Of a stretch of DNA of 64,000 nt, positions 20,453 to 33,322 are shown in pieces (positions within the stretch are counted from its first letter, which is position 1; every line of letters starts with the position of its first letter). The notes beneath the pieces are model-generated. The model was given only the letters and a program-made list of their open reading frames with translations, did not search any database and was not told the origin of the DNA. This DNA is from Rotaria socialis (Eukaryota; Rotifera; Eurotatoria; Philodinida; Philodinidae). Position numbers and translations under genes: made by a program. Where the stretch lies: positions 1-64,000 of the forward strand of contig CAJNYU010003121.1 of NCBI GenBank assembly GCA_905331475.1, in the 5' to 3' direction.

Positions 20453-23400
20453 GTATACTAATATGTTAATAAGAATTTTTCTATGTCGTAAGATTTCAAA
20501 TGATTATTTACATATTTGTCAGGTGCGTAATTGTTGCTGCGAAACACTTCATACAAAATGACTACAGTCATTTTATCATGCACATGTTGAAATTGTATAA
20601 AAAAAAAAGTGTTGTTTTAATGCACTAACAAAAATATTTCAATCAATAAAAATTCTATTGATGTATAGAATGAAGTATGTTTACTCTACGATTATCAACA
20701 TACATGTTGAGATACATTTTTTTTGCGTAGGCGCTTTGGAAAAGAAAAATGTTTTTTCTATAGACAAGATTTATTGAGAACAATTTTATGTATCTAATAT
20801 TGACTGGCCGCTGCTATTAATACAATCATTAGTTACAGCATACGGCAGAAGGCATTCGTTTTCTTTTTACCAAGAAATAATTTTATTCACAGCTATGAAC
20901 TTGTTTCTTCATTGCGAAGTCAAACGGTGCATACATAAAATTAGTGGTTGTGTGCTATTTTTATTGCGTGTTATAATGTAGTTTTAAAAATAATAAGTGA
21001 TAAGTAATGGCGACAGTAAATTGTAGAACACAGTCATCCATTATAGTTCGTCGATTCCTATTGACAAAGTGTTTGATATTTTCTTTTCCCATATTTTACA
21101 AGATTGGGAAATTATTGTTTAAATATGGATAATGTAGTCCAAGGAAGTCAATCAATCTCATAAGTTCTATTTGATACTTATCGAGTGAATCATAGAATTT
21201 CTTATTTATTCCTTATGTATCCTTTGAACAGAACTAAAATTAGAATTGTTCAATTTAATTAAGACATGATGCCTTGCAGACTTCAGTGATTATCGACAAT
21301 TTGTTTTCTTGTATAAATGAAAAAAAAATGTCCTCGAATACAGCCAAGATTTGTACGTATTTATCAACACTAATTAAAAAGCATAGTCGCATACAATAAG
21401 CCATTTATCAAATATTTCTCTTCAATTATTTTTCCTACTATCGGATGATCGATGCATCTTTCAATAGTCATTTTACTATGGCAACTATGCACATAAAAAA
21501 ATTTAATTTTTATTTATAACGGTTAATTATTTATTCAAGATAGAAATGAAAATGCTTCAATTCACTAATATTTACAACGTTAACCGCTTGTTCGCAAGGC
21601 TTTTTCTCTTATCCCTACTAATTCAACTGCTCAAAATGACATTACAATTTACAGCGGTAGCAGCAATACAAATACTTTAAAAAAACGGGTGTGATCAGAA
21701 GATGAATGTTTCATTTAGTTATAAAGATTATTTAGGTCAAAGTGAGAGTTATAAATATTATTTAAAAACAGCAGCTTATGTTGTTTACCATGTTGCTACC
21801 GAGACAAATTCTTGAATAGGAAATCTTAGGTTCGTTTTATTTCAGAGATTTTTAATACCGATGTGTTACATGAGTACCAGCAAGCATAAATATTTACCTA
21901 GTTTTTTTCAATATTATACATTTTCCATCTTCTATCGAAATTCGATGATATAAATCAAAACAACGGCTACTAATCACGAAAGCAAAATAAGCGCAATTAA
22001 ATTTTGTTCACATATAACTCACCAAGTGTTAAAAACGACAAGTAAAATTTGAAAGATTAATACGCGTATAGTAAAAGCTGCTTTGTCTATAGACTCATGC
22101 AGACAGAACATGAAAACATTCACATGTCCAAATATGTCGAATGATGAATGATGATAAATGATTATAATTAGTTCAGAGTTCATTGAAGAAGAGTTTTTAT
22201 TCAATTTTGTTCATGTCTTATAAACTTCTAATAATCGTCTCATATCAGACTGAAATTAGAATTAACACATTCACCCTTGCCATTTTTACTTGTGACCTTC
22301 TGCATAATCTATTAACAGTAAGAGACACGACCTTGTGCTACTTTTAATCATTGATTTTCTCTTTGGATCAGGAATCTACTATTAAAACGTTTTAATTTTT
22401 ATCAAAGTCATGCATGCATCGAGTTGCGAAAATAGGCGTTTTTTTTATTATCATGAACAAATAGTGTGAACTTCAATGTCGTTTAACCTCAATTGTCAAT
22501 GTTAATTTCTTTTAATTAAAATTTTGTTTCCTAGTAAAATAAGTTTCAATAAATTCATTTTTCAGTCCAAATGAGAACTTTTTCAAACAATATATTCTGA
22601 AGCAAACAGATTGCAACGAAATTTTCTGATATTTTTTTTTCGTTTATCTCATTCAAACAAAAATTTATCATTACTTCAGCGTTCTTTTTGTCAGTTGGTT
22701 ATCAGATAGCGTTTGCAGTGTAACTATATGTGTACGGCCTCGGATTTCTCATGATGTTTTTTTAAATCTAGTAACAACAAGAAAAAAAACCTGATTTTCA
22801 TGATGATATGTCGATATTTGTATAATAAGGCAGAATGTTCTAATATAAATACTATCCGACTTATTACATTGAAAACAACTAATACTTTAACCCGTACAAA
22901 TATAGCGACAGGAATAGAATAAATGACTTGAAACGACTCGATCATCGAACGATAACTAGAACAATTAAAAGCTGATTCATCTCTAATCGAAATTTCTTAA
23001 ATCAATACGGTTCGATTCAGATGTAATCCCATGCAAATTTAGAAAAGTTAACACTAACACTTTTTTTCCTGTTGATATGAGAATTGACATGAACAAAAAC
23101 TAATGAGGCATCGTTTGAAGACATGCATGATGTACTCTATTCAAATTAAGAGATGAAACTGTCAAGTTAAATTATCTATTGTTTTTGTTGTGATATGAAC
23201 AAGCGATCAGATAAATATTTCGTTTCGTTTTATACGCATTCAGCGTACAGACACAAGTATGCTTCACCTAAATTTTATTATTTTGTGTTCTTGTTATAGT
23301 ATTAATTATGAAGGTTAACGAAAACTCTACGAAAGGCCACAGTAAAGCCTTTCGTACCATGAAATTGAATGGTCGTAGTGTAGGCATTTTTTTCTTTCTT

Positions 23401-24803
23401 CTTTTCTGTTTTTTTTAAGCTGTTAAACATAAATACTCAATACAATCATTATCATCGTATACGATACATCAACAAGATAAATGATGGTCAGAACGAAAAA
23501 AAGAAACACCTATACATACATAAATGATCGCCAGAGGGCAAAATAGATAGAAAGAGGAGAGAGTTCTAATCACTTCCAACAAGAAAAAGAGAGACACAGA
23601 ACGAGAGAAGTCGAGTGTAAATAGTATAGCCAACAAAATAAAACGACAACATTATGCTCAATGGATGCGACGCACTCGTTCACATATATGTGTTGATCTA
23701 ATTTTGTGTACATTTACTAACACTCCTGTGTACGTGTATATATATATATATATTGGCATATAAAAATAAAAAGAAACGTTCTCACTTTGTAATTGTGCTG
23801 CTCAATAAAAAGAAAAAGAAAAAATAATATGGAAGTAATTCTTTTCCCAAGACCAATTCTTTATTCCAATCAATATCGTCCCATATCAGTATGTATATAA
23901 TTATGTTTTATTCATTACTTATTTTTTTATCAAAACATAGACAATTTTTACAGCATTTTCTTTTCTATATACTTAATCATTTTCGATTTGGCACTTTTTC
24001 TTTCGATTCTTAAGAAGAAAGGTTCCGTGATATAAAATTAATGGCATCAGAACCTTGGGTCTTACCGGTTTTTCTCTTCCTTTTTCTACCTGCTCCTCTC
24101 TCTCTCTCACACTCACTTTCTGCTGTTCCTATATACACGCATATATACAGACAGTATTCTTGTTCCTTTTTCCACGATATTGGCTGCCGATTAATCTTTT
24201 CTCACATCGCACAAGTTCAAACTTGTCTCATTGCTGATCATATTACGCACATAATGTTTAGTCGAAAATCGTCATCCGTGAGTAGATATTAACTAAACAG
24301 ATACATATGTATTGCAATAAAAATAATGTCGTTGTCCTCATTTTGGATCAACATATTCTTTCGCTCGTCATATTTTTCTTTTTGCATTTTAAAAGGTAAA
24401 TCGATTCACATGTTTGAAGTTGAACAGACATTTTCTTTTCTTTCTTCATTGAATACTCATCTAGTTAGTCAGATAGACAAAAAACACATAACAATACTAG
24501 AAGAAGAAAAAAAAGAATTCACACGTCACCTATTCTTTCCCTTTTTTCTCGAACCAAGCGTAGGATATATACGAGCATAAACACGCCAATCAAGAGTGTC
24601 TTTCAGTATCGAACAAAAGACAGAGAAAAAAACGACGGTTATTTGTCGACATCATCGTGCTTTTTTTTTATCACCATGTGACTTTAATTTGTCTACCTGT
24701 ATCAAAGACATACGCATTCGTACGCATACCAAACATAGAGAAAAATAGTTTTCATATACATTTACGACTAAGATAAATAAATATTTGCGAAAATAAAAGA
24801 AAG
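20453..24803. other. Long intergenic stretch, no gene seen
   Basis: AT-rich. Noted structures are a 10-bp-arm hairpin at 23328-23356 (TACGAAAGGC and GCCTTTCGTA), a (TA)n tract at 23737-23753 and purine-rich GAGA runs around 23560-23610. Open frames near 22019, 22724 and 24041-24580 lack similarity or splice context. Confidence 0.55.
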
Positions 24804-25741
24804 ATGGCTGAAGAAGTTGAAGAAGAACATTTTGATCCTGTGAGTAGTTTAATCTCGAATAAAGATTAATTTTCAATTTTTTCTTTTATAGCGTACTCTG
24901 TTAAACGATGAAGACGACCAAAAACTTCACTTATTTATTAAAGGTAAAAACACAAAACAATTCGAAAAAATATACGCCGATGATATTTTTCTATGTTTAA
25001 AGCTGGCACTGATGGTCGATCAAAGGGTGCATGTCCATTTTGTCAAGATGTCTTTCTAAAATTATTGATTAAACGCGAAGCCGATAGTGAGTTTAGTTTT
25101 GATGTCATAACAATCAATTGTAAAACTCCACCAAAAGAATTCAAAGAAATATCAAAAAAATTACCTACACTCGTTCATGGTGATATTGTCTTGAACGATG
25201 TTGATGATATTGAAGATTATCTTGATTCGTCATATCCAAATTATAAATTATCGTTCGATGACCCTGAAGCATTAAAAATACAATCCAATGTATTTAAACG
25301 TTTTACATATTTAATTAAAGATGTTCATACTAATCCACAAACACTTTTATATGAATTAGAAAAGATCGATAAATTTCTTCGAGAACGCGGTACAAAATAC
25401 ATATCGGCAAATCGAATAACAGGGCTTGATTGTTCATTGTGGCCAAAATTGCAACATATTCGTGTTGCTGCTAGTTATATATTAAATTTATCGATTCCAG
25501 TAGAATTTTCAGCTCTATGGAATTATCTTGGTATGTTTAAGTTTTGTTGAAAAAACAAATGAGATTTTATGTGTTTGTTTTCCATATAGCTTCTGCTTAT
25601 GAATTGGATGCATTTGTGAAGTCATGTCCATCAGATCAAGAAATTGTTTTACATTGGACACGTCGTGAATCCTCAAAAGAATATCTTCAATTGACGAAAG
25701 AAGAGCCAAGATTTTCTTTTGAAATTCCTAATCGTCGTTGA
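24804..25741 (+). CDS. Chloride intracellular channel protein (CLIC family)
   Basis: Exons 24804-24839, 24892-24943, 25003-25530 and 25590-25741 join in frame to 255 residues, the usual CLIC length. After an acidic start (MAEEVEEEHFDP), the thioredoxin-like amino half carries the redox motif C40-P-F-C43 (GACPFCQDVFLKLL). It continues to LPTLVHGDIVLNDVDDIEDY, with the conserved cis-proline region. The all-helical carboxy half includes FLRERGTKYISANRITGLDC. CLICs are glutathione-transferase-fold proteins that exist in soluble and membrane forms and act as glutaredoxin-like oxidoreductases, with debated channel activity. The second cysteine of the motif, absent from most vertebrate CLICs (CPFS), is retained here, as expected for a dithiol active site. 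AATAAA lies downstream near 25880. Confidence 0.93.
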
Positions 25742-26483
25742 TAATTCGAATTTTACTTACTTTTCTTTTTTTTATTTCATCGCCATACTGACGTTGTATT
25801 ATCTACGTATGAATGATTGTTTTGTTTTTGATTCTACCACAACTTTGACTTTAGTTATATTTTCAGCATGACGGATAATAAATAAAAACAAAAGCATATT
25901 TGTAATACAGATTAATCAACCAATGTATTTTGTGACAAAAAAAACCTGCATACTTAGGACAAATTTTAAAATTCGGGTTGACTTCTTGAAAGGCAGAATC
26001 AATGTTGCGTAGTAGCTGCATATGTACACTTAATCAAAGTTTTTATTGATTCTTAGTGATATTCTTGGTTTTTCATCATTTTATGTATGAAACCTCCGAA
26101 AAATCCCTTCGACTTATGTTGTGCTTTGGATACTTTATATATTTAATATTGTCAGCGAGTTCGCATAGTTCGAGTTTTAATTGTACACTTCAAAAATATC
26201 AGGAAGAGAGAAATTAATTAACGAAGAAATATGATTTTTGAAGTATTCATAGAACAAATGAATATTTGTCGGTCAAACTCGATGAAAATGACAGCTCATT
26301 CCTTTTCTCTTGCACTGTACGGTTTCTTATTCTATTTTTCCCGCTTTTATCACAGACGTAGATTGAATATGAGCACACTTTGTAACCTATTAATTGTTTA
26401 TTTTTGCCTTTTTTGCTCTAGTACTGCTATACTTGATCGAAACTGTTACTCATCAATTTTTGACGACCGTAACCATGCATAAC
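25742..26483. other. Intergenic between CLIC and OPT genes
   Basis: AT-rich. A polyadenylation-type AATAAATAAA lies near 25877. The open frame at 26231-26482 has no recognisable motif. Confidence 0.5.
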
Positions 26484-26491
26484 TATAAAAA
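26484..26491 (+). promoter_or_regulatory. TATA box of the OPT gene
   Basis: A canonical TATAAAAA followed by GGCGC lies about 70 bp upstream of the ATG at 26555, a good distance for a short 5' leader. It stands out because other genes in the window show no such clear box. Confidence 0.5.
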
Positions 26492-26554
26492 GGCGCTTTT
26501 TTGTAGTTGAATCATTTCAAAGAGACCAAATGAGAGCTCCTAGCACCTATACAT

Positions 26555-29500
26555 ATGGCCGATTCTCGTTCTGAGTCTATGTCAACAGTATATGAACTAT
26601 CTGAAGATATTGTCCATAGAAACGTTGAAAAATCGAACGTTTCTTCGTCCACTCCTTCCAATATCGATAGATTGTCTGCTTCGTTTGAACCTGCCTATTT
26701 TAATATAGAAACTGATGAACAATCGCCTTACGAAGAAGTTGCTGCCAATGTGTCCAACAAAGATGATCGCGATATGCCTTGTTTAACGTTACGATCTTGG
26801 ATCATCAGTCTTCTATTCACATGCTTACTTTCATTTGTGAATCAATTTTTCTGGTATCGTACCTCCCCCCTATTTGTTGGTGTCATTGTTGCACAACTTT
26901 TATCACATTTACTTGGCAAAATCATGGCTAAAGTGTTGCCTCGCCGAACATTCAAGGTGTGGCGATGGGGTTTCTGTCTCAATCCAGGCCCGTTCACCAT
27001 CAAAGAACATTGCATTATTACAGCAATGGCTAGTGCAGCAGGAGTAAGTTGCCACTGAAACACAAAGAGAAATATATCGATACTTAGCAAAAGATAAATT
27101 TTATTTTAAAATAGGGTACTGCATATGCAATTGATGTGATTACTATTAAACGTTTGTTCTATAAAAGATCCATCAATTATGGTGTTGGTATTCTCTTTGT
27201 TATTACATCTCAGACTTTAGGCTATGAAATGGCTGGAATTATGCGTAGATTTCTTGTCTGGCCAGCTGCTATGATTTGGCCGGCTAATCTGATTAGTTGT
27301 GCTCTCTTTCGTACTTTACACAGTGGCAATGATGACAACATGCAGGAAGAAAACAACAATTCTCGATGGACCATGTCTCGTTTTCGTTTCTTTTTTCTTG
27401 CATTTCTTTGTCAATTTTTGTGGTACTGGTTTCCAGGCTATATTTTTCCGATTCTTTCTCTTTTCTCTTGGATCTGTGTGATCAAGCCAGACAATATTTT
27501 ATTGTCACAACTTACTGGTGTCAATGGACTGGGACTTGGTTCATTGGAGTTAGATTGGAATGCTTGGGTATCGTTTCTTGGATCACCGATCATCGTTCCA
27601 TTTTGGTGAGTGAACTTGGTTTCAAACAGCAGAAGGGTTTTGATTTCTTTTTTTGTTTGATCAAATATACAATGTTTTGCTTACAATATATGTATCTTTC
27701 ATTCGCTCTATTCAGGGCTCAGATTAACATTATGATTGGTTTTGTTATTTTGGCCTGGATAATGACACCTGCCGCTTACTACACCAATCTTTGGGGTGCA
27801 AAAGCTTTTCCCATGGTCAGTACGCGTGTATTCACAGAAGATGGTTATTATTATAATATTAAATCAGTGCTCAACTCACAAAATCGTTTGAATGAAACTG
27901 CATATAACACCTATGGTAAGTCAATCTTAATGATACTCTTAGTCTTTTTCTGACAGCTGTGCCAAATGCTTTTTATAACAAAAAAAAATGCCAGTATGAG
28001 TTGAACATTATTATTTTGTAGGAGCTTTACTTTGATTAAGAACTATTGGAAATAGTTCGGAAAAGCGACTAATTATTTTATACGTAGGTGAAATGCGAAT
28101 GACAGTTATATTTGCATTTTCTTATGGTGCTTCATTTGCTGCTATTGCTGCTGTCATTGTACACACTATTCTATTTAATGGTAAGTAAAGATACTGCTAT
28201 AATTTGTCAGATGTATTTTCTCTCCATTCAAACCGAATAGGCAAAACCATTGTGAAACAATTTCGATCGTCTTTGAAAAATACTAATGAAGACATTCATG
28301 CAAAGCTTATGTCTTACTATTCAGACGCGCCAGAGTGGTGGTATACTGTCCTATTGAATTTACTTTTTTTAAAAGAACGATAGTATTTCGATTTTTTGAA
28401 TAGGTATATTATTTTGTTCGTTGTTGCCTTTGTGATTGCCGCTCTTGTGTGTCATTTTGGTGAATTAATGCCATGGTATTTTCTTTTTCGTAAGGATCAA
28501 TCTGATCATTGCCAAGTCATCAACTAACTTTACTTGTTTTGAATGATTTTCTTTTTTCTAGTGGCTGTTGCGAGTGCCTTTCTTTTGCTTTTACCTACTG
28601 GTATCGTACTAGCAGTCTCAAATCAGGGAATTGGTAATCAATCTTTTATCTTGCCCTTTTTATTGAGCAGCAAAGTCTTTGAATAGGACTCAATGTTATT
28701 GCAGAGTTTATTGCTGGTGTTGCCATTCCCGGTGATCCATTGGCCAATGTAACATTTAAAACATATGGATATATTACACAAGCTCAAGCTTTAACACTCA
28801 TTTCGGATTTGAAACTGGGCCACTACATGAAGGTGATATTTTTGCTACTAAAGCATGCAATACTTGAAACTAGCAGAACCCTGTTGAGATTAGCAATTCT
28901 CAACTACATTTTTGCTATCTTTTTAAATTAAATTAGATTCCACCACGTGCCATGTTTATCACTCAACTTGTAGGCACAATTATAGCTGGAATCATCAATT
29001 ATGCTACAGCCGACTATCTCATGACTACAATTCCAAATATTTGTACTGAACGCAATCTTCGTTGGACATGTCCAAATGCAAATACTTTTTACAGTGCATC
29101 CATTATTTGGGGAGCTATCGGTATAGTTGAATAATGAAAATAAAATCTTATTTAATTCATGAGAAGTCCAATATCAGCCCGTATATATTCTAGTTTTAAT
29201 AGGGAAAGACTATGGAGTTTGTTTATTTTTCAAAGATCCTATAACAATGATGACTCGTATGTATTTTAGGTCCAGTGAAGATGTTCGGCAAAGGATCAAC
29301 TTATTCATCACTTCTCTATGCTTTTCTAATTGGTGCATTTCTTCCTATACCCGTATGGTTTCTACTAAGAAAATTTCCGAATGCTGCTTGGCTAAAACAT
29401 GTTCATTTTCCCATCATGCTATCAGCAACAGCCATGATGCCACCTGCACCGCCTGGTAATTATCCATCGTGGCTTTTCGTTGGTTTCTTCTTTAATTTCG

Positions 29501-29733
29501 TGCTAGTTCGCTATGCACATTCTTGGTGGAAACGTTATGCATATGTTTTTTCGGCAGCGATGGACTGTGGAGTAGCTATCTGTGGTCTCGTCATATTCTT
29601 TGCACTTCAACACAATGAAATCGAATTTCCCACCTGGTGGGGCACTGGAGGTGATACAGGAGATGGTTGCCCACTTTCACATGCAAATTATTCGGGTATT
29701 TTACCTAGCAGTCGTTCAACTGTATCTGATTGA
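26555..29733 (+). CDS. OPT-family oligopeptide transporter
   Basis: Ten exons (26555-27043, 27115-27605, 27716-27915, 28088-28180, 28241-28340, 28404-28489, 28562-28633, 28687-28832, 28937-29120, 29270-29733) join in frame to 774 residues, a normal size for OPT proteins. A polar, acidic cytosolic amino end of about 90 residues leads into many membrane helices. The family signature NPGPFTIKEH is at residues 143-152, followed by SQTLGYEMAGIMRRF, TNLWGAKAFP, AVSNQGIGLNVIAEFIAG, KIPPRAMFITQLVGT and VGFFFNFVLVRYAHSWWKRY, then WWGTGGDTGDGCPLSHA. OPT carriers are proton-coupled importers of small peptides, glutathione or metal chelates, known from fungi, plants and prokaryotes rather than animals. 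Acquisition by transfer with later intron gain is an inference. No lesion was found. A TATA box precedes it. Confidence 0.95.
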
Positions 29734-29928
29734 ATTAAATATTGTCTGTACAGCCTTTTCTGATAATGTTGTTGTTATTTTACTTTATAATCAAGCATTA
29801 GTTCTGACTAACATTACGAATAAAATATGACTGCTCAATGTGTAAACTAAAATCATCTGAGGTATAACCATGAGAAATTGTGAGTATTCTTCATCTCGAA
29901 AACGTTTTAACAAGATAGCTAAACTATT

Positions 29929-29977
29929 AGGGTGTGGGTGTGGGTGTGAGAGTATTTGAACAGAACACCTACACCCT
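29929..29977. repeat. Telomere-like hairpin 1
   Basis: The left arm AGGGTGTGGGTGTGGGTGTG and the right arm ACACCTACACCCT are partial reverse complements around about 15 nt. The arms contain the TGTGGG unit described for bdelloid telomeres. Confidence 0.6.
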
Positions 29978-30639
29978 GAAAGGAAGAATTTAAGGTTGTA
30001 TGTTTAAGCAAAAAAAAAGTGATGCTGTAATTTTACATTACTGCCACCTTAGGTAAGTTAATTAAGTAATTATTTTATAATCAAGAGATTGTTAGTTAAA
30101 AATATCCTTTCTTATTATCAAAATATTTTGTTGAGCTCCATGTCATTTATTCCAAAAAAGAACAGATTTATTTGTTTTGAATCCATTAAAGTTTGATGCT
30201 GCGCCGCTCGTGTACGAACCAACATCGGAAAACCAAAGAATATCATTCAAATTTAATATAGGCAAATCGATTGCATGAACAATACAGTCGAGTAAGTCGC
30301 ATGTCGAGCCGAATATGACCGATTTGAAGCAGACACTGGATACTGAGTATTATAGTTGGTACTGTTGTACTTTTTTCTTAGAAAACTGAACACAAAGCAA
30401 TTTTTGCATTAGAATTGAAATTACTTGAATTACAAAGTTTATTCAAAAGTAAATTACCCTCTGAAAAATTATCGTGGTATTTGGCTAATATTCGAATTCG
30501 GATAAGACAAATTTGTTTCTGTTCGTAATTCGCCGGTATTTTTAACTCATAAATAAGTATCACACTATTGTTGCATAGAATTTTTCTTTCGCATTTAGGT
30601 TGCCTTTGAATGGCATGTTATTCTGCGGTATGATATTTT

Positions 30640-30810
30640 GTCTGTATATCCCAGGTGAATGAATCCGATGTTGGATTCCTGGTTGAGGAATCAGTGACGG
30701 ATCCGACATTCGGATTCTGATGAATATCCAATAATATACGATTGCAGTAACCGATGACCCTTCCGGCACTAGGTTTCAAATAAGATTCCAGTCGAATCCT
30801 ATCAGTCTCT
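30640..30810. repeat. Degenerate GGATTC/TCCGA-word island C
   Basis: Repeated variants of GAATCCGATGTTGGATTCC, GGATCCGACATTCGGATTC and ATTCCAGTCGAATCC appear over about 170 bp. It is non-coding and related in vocabulary to islands A, B, D and E. Confidence 0.55.
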
Positions 30811-31332
30811 TTGGAAATGGCTACACTCGTCTATACGCATCTCAAAATTTTGTTATGGACTATACCACCACTCAACTAATAAGATTCCTCCTAAATTATT
30901 CCCAAAAAACAATGTCACTAGCTATTCCACAGAAACTGCACGCGCTATCACCCAACACAATCCATCTCAAAATATGCAGAAAAACGAAACAAATTCATGA
31001 AAAAATCTATTATTACATTTCTCAGCAACATACTTCCATTAAATAAAATCAATCTCATCAACTTCGCTTTCCAAGACAAGAGCATTAGTCAGAAAAACTG
31101 AACATCTGAATCTCAGTAATGCAACTGTGGCTGAAACAGTGCTGCTTTAATTTTGAAAAAAGAAGTTTTTGGAATTTTAGATAAAATATTCGTGCTGAAA
31201 TAGGGCCTAATCTAATAAGTTTGAATAATTGTGAGATTTGTAATCAGTTAAAAGCGGTGTGTGTGCGTTATTGTTTCGCGGCTGCGATGTGTTCGTCAGA
31301 AATGCTGCTTTGTTGAATGTTGACTAGAAGAT

Positions 31333-31353
31333 ATGCTCACGAGTCGTGAGCAT
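31333..31353. repeat. 21-bp perfect palindrome
   Basis: ATGCTCACGA and TCGTGAGCAT are exact reverse complements around a single G. No associated gene. Confidence 0.75.
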
Positions 31354-31829
31354 TTCGAAGAAAGTGGAGGCTCGTGATGTTGCTAGTAGGGAATGAAGCT
31401 GGTAAACGGAGATGACATGTACAATCGTATAGACTTTTAAAATGCACATAATCTCCCGGTGTGACGTTCGAAGTAATATTTTATGGTTTTGGATAAAACC
31501 TTAGCTAGTTTTTTTCGTGGCATGAAGGAGTAGTGGCTTCAGTGAGATATCTCGCCAGGTTGATTGGTTCGTTTGGAAACTATTGTATTTTGTTTGGAAA
31601 ACCGTTAGACACGTACTTCAGGTGGACACAGGGAAGAAGCTTTTAGTTTTTTCGGTTTGGCTGAATTTGTTTTAATTGTATTTGCCACTCAATTTCTTTA
31701 TAGTGTATTGAATGGTGTACTCATCCTTTGGGTCTATTGTTCAAATTAGCAGCTGCGATATATTTTTTAATTTCTTATTCTTTAGATGTTGTGTGGGCTA
31801 CCATGGCATCGGCGAATAGTCTACACTAA

Positions 31830-32235
31830 AGCATATTATCCGATTTTCATCGGATCCTGCGAGATCCGATAAGAGCCAAGTGTTGGAACCTGACGTGCCC
31901 CATAGGAACATGATGATATCTGGTAGGTTCTTATAGGAATTTCCTAGGGCTGTTCGACCCATGGGATCCTACTGAGTGCATATATCGGAAATTATAGGAT
32001 TATCATCGGTTTCCCACTCGCGGACACGAGAAGTTCATGATAACTGTTTCCCACCGGATGCGTGAAGTAAGTTTCCGTCGGATTTCACCACTGAGGATCT
32101 GCCTGTATGTCCTGAACCAGGATTCCGATGAAATTCTTATAGGATTCTATTGAAATCTGATGGGATCATACAGGGACTCTATCGGATCTTGTCGGATTCT
32201 ATTGTCGGATTGAATCTATTGGATTCATCCACCAT
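31830..32235. repeat. Degenerate CGGATCC/CCGAT-word island D
   Basis: About 400 bp of loosely repeated TCGGATCCTG, GGGATCCTAC, TCGGATTTC, GATTCCGATG, TATCGGATC and TGTCGGATTC. No fixed period and no open frame. This is the longest member of the set. Confidence 0.6.
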
Positions 32236-32596
32236 TAGAACGCGCGTCTTTTCTTTTGTTCCTGATAAAATTTTCACGACAAACTGACATAATTTCATGT
32301 AGTTATGAATGAATCACTACCCAACCACCGCACTGATATATTTTAATCGGTCCGGTATTCACTTGAAAACTAAGGCTAGGTTCGAGCTTTTTCCTTTAAA
32401 TCTTGACTGTAGAATGCTGTATGAAACCTAGTTATGCCATATAATTTTCAAGCGCCTATCTCTTATAATAAGTGAGGTTCACATTTATCTTTACTTCGAA
32501 ATTGATACCCTATACAATCGTTAAATTTCGTTAGATTGAATTGTCCTTTCTACACTAAGTAGGCCAAAGTCAGAACTACTTGTTGATGTAAAAACA

Positions 32597-33268
32597 TCGC
32601 TCTTATTAGATGAAATACGCGAGAAACAACATTACCTTGCATTCACTATCGTCTGCATAAAGCATAAAAAATAGAGTTTACCGGAAACTACCAAGAGATT
32701 TTCCTAATTATTATTTTGAGCCTAAGGAAAAGTTAATGAATCTCACCAACTTGGAGAGCTTTATTCGCTATCATCTTGAAAACTAATTTCTCATTCACAC
32801 TAATTCTCGGATTCTATTTTTCAACAGACTAGTTTCAATAGTGAAGAATCAGGTGAACAGCACAATCATCTAAAATGGTACGATAAGGCGAAATAAGTGA
32901 TGAGAAAAAGTTGCATGTTGTTGCTGAATAAAACAAGTTTAAGATATTTTTCTTAATATAATGGTATATTTCAATACATTGTATAATCTCCATTAGAATC
33001 AATGACACAAAGAACACGTATTTTCATACTAGCGATAAGATTTGATGCTAATTCTTGCGGCAGATCGTTCCATTCTGTCTTAATTGCTTTTATAGTGAAT
33101 AAAGCTCTCAAAGTTGATGAGATTCATTAACTTTTCCTTAGACTCAAAATAATAATTAGGAAAATCTCTTGGTAGTTTCCAATAAACTCTATTTTTTATG
33201 CTTCATGCAGACGATATTGAATGCAAAGGTAATGTTGTTTCCCGTGTATTTCATCTGATAAGAGTGAT
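32597..33268 (-). mobile_element. Tc1-like element with long inverted repeats, internally deleted
   Basis: The 176-bp left repeat (32597-32772) and the right repeat (33092-33268) are about 90% identical in inverted orientation, for example GTTTACCGGAAACTACCAAG against GTTTATTGGAAACTACCAAG. The 320-bp middle encodes only the last 40 residues of a Tc1-type transposase on the minus strand. The element is therefore non-autonomous. A clear TA duplication could not be fixed. The right end abuts telomere-like hairpin 2. Confidence 0.82.
32971..33093 (-). pseudogene. Tc1 transposase C-terminal fragment
   Basis: The minus strand reads KAIKTEWNDLPQELASNLI, then ASMKIRVLCVIDSNGDYTMY and a TGA at 32971-32973. 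This matches the typical Tc1 ending: W...IP...L..SM..R...V....G..T.Y. All catalytic sequence is missing. Confidence 0.75.
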
Positions 33269-33322
33269 GGGTGTGGGTATAAATGAGAGAAAATTCATCC
33301 ACACATCCACACGCACACCTTA
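33266..33322. repeat. Telomere-like hairpin 2
   Basis: GATGGGTGTGGGTATAAAT on the left and ATCCACACATCCACACGCAC on the right form partly complementary arms. It lies exactly at the right end of the Tc1-like element. Confidence 0.5.

Noticed and set aside
24041-24580. Serine/phenylalanine-rich frames upstream of CLIC
   Set aside because: They derive from CT-rich simple sequence; no splice-linked partners.
26231-26482. 83-residue frame before the OPT gene
   Set aside because: It ends just before the TATA box, has no motif, and is likely intergenic.
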